Source: Candidatus Aminicenantota bacterium
GTDB taxonomy: Bacteria > Acidobacteriota > Aminicenantia > UBA2199
Assembly (NCBI GenBank): GCA_029939015.1
Contig: JAOZTV010000097.1
Coordinates: 1 to 9,879 of the forward strand
Length of the DNA stretch: 9,879 bases
Direction: 5' to 3'
The notes under the pieces are model-generated. The model was not told where the DNA came from, made no database searches, and was given only the letters and a program-made list of their open reading frames with translations. The position numbers and the translations under genes are program-made. Every line of letters begins with the position of its first letter. The stretch's first letter is position 1. Positions 5,939 through 9,879 of this stretch are shown in pieces.

Positions 5939-6209
5939 AATGTTTATGGAAGAATTAAAAAAAGAATTTTTAGAAAAAACTTCAGAAAATTTAAAAAATA
6001 TGTCCGAGTATTTTGAAGATGATAATTTCTTAGAAATTAGGAAAATTGCACATGATATAAAGGGTACAGCTGGTATATTTGATATGGCAAAAGGTTCGGA
6101 AATTGGAAAAAATCTTCAAGATGCAGCTGATAATGAAAATAGAGATGTAGTAAAACAATTAATAGATGAAATGGTATTATATATGAGAGACCAAGGTGTG
6201 GAAATTTAA
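5925..6209 (+). CDS. Single-domain HPt histidine phosphotransfer protein
   Basis: Small acidic all-helical protein, 94 aa, consisting of one HPt domain and nothing else. The phospho-acceptor is His43 in AHDIKGTAGIFDM (42-54), which matches the HPt pattern of His, two residues, Lys-Gly, followed by a small-residue and Phe segment. The next helix (KGSEIGKNLQDAA) also fits. Known HPt domains shuttle phosphate between receiver domains in multistep phosphorelays. No kinase or receiver gene is in the window, so its partners must be encoded elsewhere. Translation starts at ATG 5925 behind a strong AGGAGG (5911-5916) with 8-base spacing, 41 bases after the kinase stop, consistent with an operon. The link with nucleoside salvage enzymes is unexplained. 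Confidence 0.82.
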   Translation: MDSDEMFMEELKKEFLEKTSENLKNMSEYFEDDNFLEIRKIAHDIKGTAGIFDMAKGSEIGKNLQDAADNENRDVVKQLIDEMVLYMRDQGVEI

Positions 6210-6240
6210 TTTAGTTAATTATTGAAAATATGGAGGAAGA

Positions 6241-7224
6241 ATGAAGAAAATACTTGGAATGGGGAATTCCCTTGTTGATATTTTAATTAAACTTGATAGT
6301 GATAAATATTTAGATGATTTAAAACTTGGAAGAGGTAGTATGACTCTTGTTGACAAAGAAAGTGTAAATGAAATTCTTAAAAAGACTGCAAGTCTTGGTT
6401 ATAGTAAATCATCGGGGGGCTCTGCTGCCAATACTATAAATGGTCTTGCAATACTTGGTTCAAATACAGGTTTTATTGGAAAAGTTGGCGATGATGAATA
6501 TGGGATATTCTTTGATACAGATATGAAGAGTAATAAAATAAATACAACTCTATTTAAGGGTGAAGAGGAAACAGGAAAATGTCTTGTCTTAATATCTGAA
6601 GATTCAGAAAGAACAATGGCTACATATCTTGGTGCTGCAATTGAACTTAGTGGTACAGACCTGACTGAAAACTTATTTAAAGGATATGATTATTTTCATG
6701 TTGAAGGCTATTTTGTACAGGACAGAAATTTATTGAATAAGGCCCTTGATTTTGCTCATAAAGCAGGCTTAAAAATATCAATTGATTTGTCGAGTTATAA
6801 TATTGTTCAAGAGAACAGGGCTTATTTTAAAGAAATTGTAGAAAAATATGTTGATATATTATTTGCAAATGAAGAAGAAGCAGAAGCATTTACAGAAGAA
6901 AAAGACCATAAAGCATGTTTAATGGAAATGGGAAAACTCTGTCAAACAGCAATTTTAAAACTTGGTAAAGATGGTTCTATGATATTAGAGGATGACAAAA
7001 TTTATAATATTAAATCTGTCAAAACTAAAGCAATTGACACAACTGGTGCAGGTGATTTATTTGCAGCTGGTTTTTTCTATGGCTTAATAAATGAATATTC
7101 AATTGATACTTGTGGAAAAATTGGTGCCTTATTAGGTAAGAATGCTGTTGAAGTAGTAGGGGCAAGAATGGATGATAAAAGATGGGAAAATATTAAAACT
7201 GAGATTTCTAAATTAATAAATTAA
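6241..7224 (+). CDS. PfkB-family carbohydrate kinase, adenosine kinase-like
   Basis: Ribokinase-fold kinase, 327 aa, the usual length, most like bacterial proteins annotated as adenosine kinase (adenosine + ATP to AMP + ADP). The start MKKILGMGNSLVDILIK fits the N-terminal substrate-binding strand. Then come GGSAANTINGLAILG (59-73), GKVGDDEYG (80-88), SERTMATYLGAA (122-133), which is characteristic of the adenosine kinase-like branch, and NEEEA (210-214). PfkB signature 2 is DTTGAGDLFAAGFF (266-279), with catalytic base Asp272 and the GAG anion hole. GGAGG precedes the ATG by a few bases. The stop TAA shares its last base with the ATG of the next gene. Alternative substrates are inosine/guanosine or a sugar; with the deoxynucleoside kinase upstream, nucleoside salvage is the best inference. 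Confidence 0.85.
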   Translation: MKKILGMGNSLVDILIKLDSDKYLDDLKLGRGSMTLVDKESVNEILKKTASLGYSKSSGGSAANTINGLAILGSNTGFIGKVGDDEYGIFFDTDMKSNKINTTLFKGEEETGKCLVLISEDSERTMATYLGAAIELSGTDLTENLFKGYDYFHVEGYFVQDRNLLNKALDFAHKAGLKISIDLSSYNIVQENRAYFKEIVEKYVDILFANEEEAEAFTEEKDHKACLMEMGKLCQTAILKLGKDGSMILEDDKIYNIKSVKTKAIDTTGAGDLFAAGFFYGLINEYSIDTCGKIGALLGKNAVEVVGARMDDKRWENIKTEISKLIN

Positions 7225-9440
7225 TGATAAATTTAATAAGATCAATTAATGATAATAAAAATGGTCTTATTGAGTTTAAAAAAATAAAAAACAAATATAA
7301 GGACAAAGTATTTAGTGATTCAAATATAGTAGCTTATGCAGTAAATGGTAAGGAAATAATTCTATTAGATAAGGAATATTCACTCCTCAGAGTTTTTGAT
7401 ATTAAGTCTGACACTAATAAGACTATAGGTAGTAGATTAGGATTTATTTCAAATAAGATAATGGGACGAATTGGATTTGAATTTCCCGAAGATTTATTAA
7501 TAACAAATGATATGCTAATTATCTCAGACTCAGGAAATAATAGACTTCAAATACTCTCTAAAGAATATGAGCTTATTAAAAATATACCTTTACCAGATAG
7601 TCCATATAAGATTATTTATAATAAGGATGATTTGATAATTGTTTCAGATTTTTTCAGATCAGTCTTTTTTATATCACTTAAATATGGTTATATTGGAAAA
7701 TTAAAGCTTCAGGAATTTATAGATTTTTCTACAATCATCATAGATAAAGAGACAAGCAGTGTTAAAGATGAAAATGGAATAAACTATGATTTTGTTTTTA
7801 AAACATCAAATGTATATGAAATAACAGAGTATTTTGATAATAAAAAAATATTAATGGATTTATTATTTGAGAAAAATGATAATAGAGATGAGATAAGAAG
7901 TTTAATTGTAAATGACAATAATTTAATTCTTGATTATATTGATAAAACTGGTGATAGCGTTTTTGATAAGATAATATCTGAATATATTAAAGAAACAATT
8001 GACACTGTTTTTTCTAATGATTCAATTATTATAAAGGATATTGAAAATCTTTCCTTGGAGTATTTGTATATATATAAAATATTAAATTCAAGAGGTGATC
8101 AGGAGTCAGGAAGTTTAATTAAAGAGCAAAAAATATTTCAGGTTTTTGAAAAAATAAAATTAAGACGTGCAAAATTTGAGGAAATTTTAAAGATAAAAAA
8201 ACATGTTAATAAAAACAAATTTTTGAGTGAATTATGTGAAGAAAAATTGTCTTTGAGACAAACTGAAATTGAGTTTAAAACCAAAAATGCTTTTTTTAAG
8301 ATTGAATCAGAAATAGATAAATTAGAAGACGAAGACTTACTTAAAACTATTACTATTTATTGGTTGTTTTATGATGAAATTAAAATATTATTTCCTGATT
8401 TGAGAAAAACAAATTTAGAAATTCCAGTATTAACAAATGTATTTTATAATCAAATACTGAAAGATTTTTATTTCAATATGTCAAAATTATTTTTAAAGTC
8501 CAACCAACTTGAACAATTTTATTCTTATGCAGAAAAAGAATTAGTTTTATACTCAGACAAAATTAGCATAATGTTTAAATATACTGATATACTTATATCT
8601 CAGAATAATTTTGAAAGGGCATTAAATATATTAGACAGAAGTGTTGATAAAAACAAAGAGAATCTTAATCATAGATATTATAGAATATATAAAGGAAAAA
8701 ATGAACCACATAAAGCATTTTCCTATTTAAAAAAAGAGCTTGAACTCTTTCCTCATAAGAAAGAACTCATCCCAGAGTTATTGAGCTTTAATTTACTTAG
8801 CAAGGATGATTTGTCAATCTTGATAAATGATTTAGGAGAAAATGGGGAACAGGTAATAGATACTAATCTTAATACTGCTATGGCTTTAATAGAGATAGGA
8901 AATGAAAATAAAGGTGAATACTTTTTAAATAAAGAGCTTGAACTTTTTCCTGAAAATAAAAAGGCTCTGTTAATAAAAATGAAACGAATGTTAAAACAAA
9001 TTCCAAATATTTCAGAAGATGAAAGTGTTTTTAATTTTAAAATATTAATAAACTTTTTAAATACTATTTCTGATGAAACAAATATATTAGAATTGGTTAA
9101 TTATTTTTCTGTTCTTAACTTTATTCCTTCTTCTAAGAACAATTTAGATAAATTAAATAATTTAAATATAGATATTCTACCTGAGTCATTCAAACATCAA
9201 ATAGAAACATTTTTGTCATTTGTTAAATATATAAAAGAAGAAAAAATGGAAAAAAATGACATTGAAATATATCTTGTAGAGAATTCAACTTCATTTATAG
9301 CATTTAAACATTGTTTTATGAAAGCAAAAAGATATATTAATGAAGGCAAAGAGGATAAAGGTTTAGAATTAATAGAAAAAATACTAAAATATAACCCGGG
9401 TAATCAAGAAATTTTTTCTTATCTCAATAGTTTAATCTAA
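7224..9440 (+). CDS. NHL-like / TPR-like repeat protein of unknown function
   Basis: A 738-aa protein I cannot assign to a named family. The N-terminal quarter is rich in short beta strands. The stretch around residues 88-118 (LLITNDMLIISDSGNNRLQIL, then KNIPLP) reads like an NHL propeller blade, and weaker blades seem to flank it (about 30-170), too few for a full propeller. A charged helical middle follows. The C-terminal 300 residues are TPR-like, with helix ends at KELVLYS (438-444), KELELFP (504-510), KELELFP (570-576) and KILKYNP (719-725). The first three are spaced exactly 66 residues apart. No signal peptide or membrane segment is visible, so it is probably a cytosolic scaffold. Its ATG overlaps the kinase stop (TAATG) without a clear Shine-Dalgarno site, suggesting translational coupling. 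Its 3' end overlaps the convergent gene. Confidence 0.7.
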   Translation: MINLIRSINDNKNGLIEFKKIKNKYKDKVFSDSNIVAYAVNGKEIILLDKEYSLLRVFDIKSDTNKTIGSRLGFISNKIMGRIGFEFPEDLLITNDMLIISDSGNNRLQILSKEYELIKNIPLPDSPYKIIYNKDDLIIVSDFFRSVFFISLKYGYIGKLKLQEFIDFSTIIIDKETSSVKDENGINYDFVFKTSNVYEITEYFDNKKILMDLLFEKNDNRDEIRSLIVNDNNLILDYIDKTGDSVFDKIISEYIKETIDTVFSNDSIIIKDIENLSLEYLYIYKILNSRGDQESGSLIKEQKIFQVFEKIKLRRAKFEEILKIKKHVNKNKFLSELCEEKLSLRQTEIEFKTKNAFFKIESEIDKLEDEDLLKTITIYWLFYDEIKILFPDLRKTNLEIPVLTNVFYNQILKDFYFNMSKLFLKSNQLEQFYSYAEKELVLYSDKISIMFKYTDILISQNNFERALNILDRSVDKNKENLNHRYYRIYKGKNEPHKAFSYLKKELELFPHKKELIPELLSFNLLSKDDLSILINDLGENGEQVIDTNLNTAMALIEIGNENKGEYFLNKELELFPENKKALLIKMKRMLKQIPNISEDESVFNFKILINFLNTISDETNILELVNYFSVLNFIPSSKNNLDKLNNLNIDILPESFKHQIETFLSFVKYIKEEKMEKNDIEIYLVENSTSFIAFKHCFMKAKRYINEGKEDKGLELIEKILKYNPGNQEIFSYLNSLI
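8733..8951 (+). repeat. Near-identical 21-bp direct repeats inside the TPR-like region
   Basis: The 21-base segments at 8733-8753 and 8931-8951 differ at one position and both encode KELELFP. Their starts are 198 bases (66 codons) apart, equal to about two TPR units. They mark duplicated helical repeats rather than a mobile element. Confidence 0.7.
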
Positions 9441-9708
9441 AATCTTCGGAAAACCATTCTGAATCAAAGCCTTTATAACCTATAAAAATTGGTCCTAAGA
9501 GTTTTTTCCCATAGGTATTTAATACAATTGAATATATATTATCAATTGTAATTTTGTCGAATTTTATAAATAGAACATCTTCAACTATTGGTTTATTGCC
9601 AATTAATTCTCCAATAAAAAATCCTTCTATACAATTTCCGTTTATTAAAAATATTTCATTATAAATATTTATTTTTTCTTTAGCTTTTTTAGAAATATGA
9701 TAATGCAT
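9424..9708 (-). CDS. Hypothetical 94-aa protein downstream of ribA
   Basis: I do not recognise this protein. It begins MHYHISKKAKEKI, has alternating hydrophobic strands (EIFLINGN, IEGFFIGELIGNKPIVEDVLFI) and ends with YGKKLLGPIFIGY and SEWFSEDFRLNY. There is no signal peptide or membrane span, and it has one Cys. The EGFFIGE...IVEDV segment faintly recalls the first strands of JAB/JAMM (MPN) domains, but the HxH zinc motif is absent, so this is only a fold guess. It starts 6 bases after the ribA stop without a Shine-Dalgarno site, so re-initiation after ribA is likely. Its TGA stop lies inside the 3' end of the convergent NHL/TPR gene (17-base overlap). Codon use matches the neighbours, and the operon-like position supports a real gene. 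Confidence 0.62.
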   Translation of the reverse strand: MHYHISKKAKEKINIYNEIFLINGNCIEGFFIGELIGNKPIVEDVLFIKFDKITIDNIYSIVLNTYGKKLLGPIFIGYKGFDSEWFSEDFRLNY

Positions 9709-9714
9709 TTTTTA

Positions 9715-9879
9715 TCAGAGATTGCTTAATATATGACCCATTTTATCTTTTTTTGTTTTCATATATTTTATATTTTCTTTAAGGGGCTCAATTTCAATTG
9801 GAACTCTTTCGGATATTTCAAGTCCATAACCTTTTAATGCAATATATTTTGCAGGATTATTGGTCATAAGTCTTAATTT
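9715..9879 (-). CDS. ribA: GTP cyclohydrolase II C-terminus (RibA or RibBA, partial)
   Basis: The last 54 codons of a gene that enters from the right edge, ending at TGA 9715-9717. The peptide reads KLRLMTNNPAKYIALKGYGL, then EISERVPIEIEP, and ends KTKKDKMGHILSNL. This is the standard C-terminus of GTP cyclohydrolase II, whose conserved end is 'RLLTNNP.K...LEGYGLEI.ERVPLE' and then 'YL.TK..K.GH.L'. The enzyme converts GTP to the diaminopyrimidine that begins riboflavin synthesis. Whether it is fused to a RibB (DHBP synthase) domain cannot be told, because the rest lies outside. It was too short to stand out as an ORF but the match is convincing. Confidence 0.88.
   Translation of the reverse strand, partial: KLRLMTNNPAKYIALKGYGLEISERVPIEIEPLKENIKYMKTKKDKMGHILSNL

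Overview
The window is strongly AT-rich and looks like the chromosome of a Gram-negative (two-membrane) bacterium. An outer-membrane TonB-dependent receptor, a lipoprotein-type periplasmic binding protein and an inner-membrane ABC transporter are all present. The low GC and gene set would fit several low-GC lineages (for example Spirochaetota-like or candidate-phylum bacteria), but nothing here fixes the taxonomy.

Left part (1-5241, minus strand). Next to the left edge is the start of a Rpn/PD-(D/E)XK transposase-like nuclease gene with its own consensus-like promoter. To its right lies a complete vitamin B12 uptake locus read right to left: promoter (5154-5182), cobalamin riboswitch (4963-5147), a leader with a 42-bp dyad, btuB-like receptor (2861-4729), a hairpin terminator with heptamer repeats, then btuF, btuD and btuC with overlapping ends, and a final terminator (145-171). 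The riboswitch ties the receptor and transporter to cobalamin. A second promoter-like sequence inside the 42-bp dyad, downstream of the riboswitch, could give riboswitch-independent expression.

Middle and right part (5242-9440, plus strand). A divergent four-gene cluster encodes a deoxynucleoside kinase that appears to be translated from a leaderless mRNA (extended -10 ending 8 bases before ATG), a single-domain HPt phosphotransfer protein, a PfkB/adenosine-kinase-like sugar kinase, and a 738-residue protein with NHL-type strands at the N-terminus and TPR-like helical repeats at the C-terminus. The last two genes share one base (TAATG), so they are probably translationally coupled. Two nucleoside-kinase-type enzymes suggest purine/deoxynucleoside salvage. 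The roles of the HPt protein and the NHL-TPR protein are not evident.

Right edge (9424-9879, minus strand). The C-terminus of GTP cyclohydrolase II (RibA or the RibBA fusion) is followed 6 bases later by a 94-residue protein of unknown function whose 3' end overlaps the NHL-TPR gene tail to tail by 17 bases.

No clearly new defence or mobile system is visible. The points most worth checking are the leader architecture of the B12 locus, the leaderless kinase, the HPt protein in a salvage operon, and the two unrecognised proteins.
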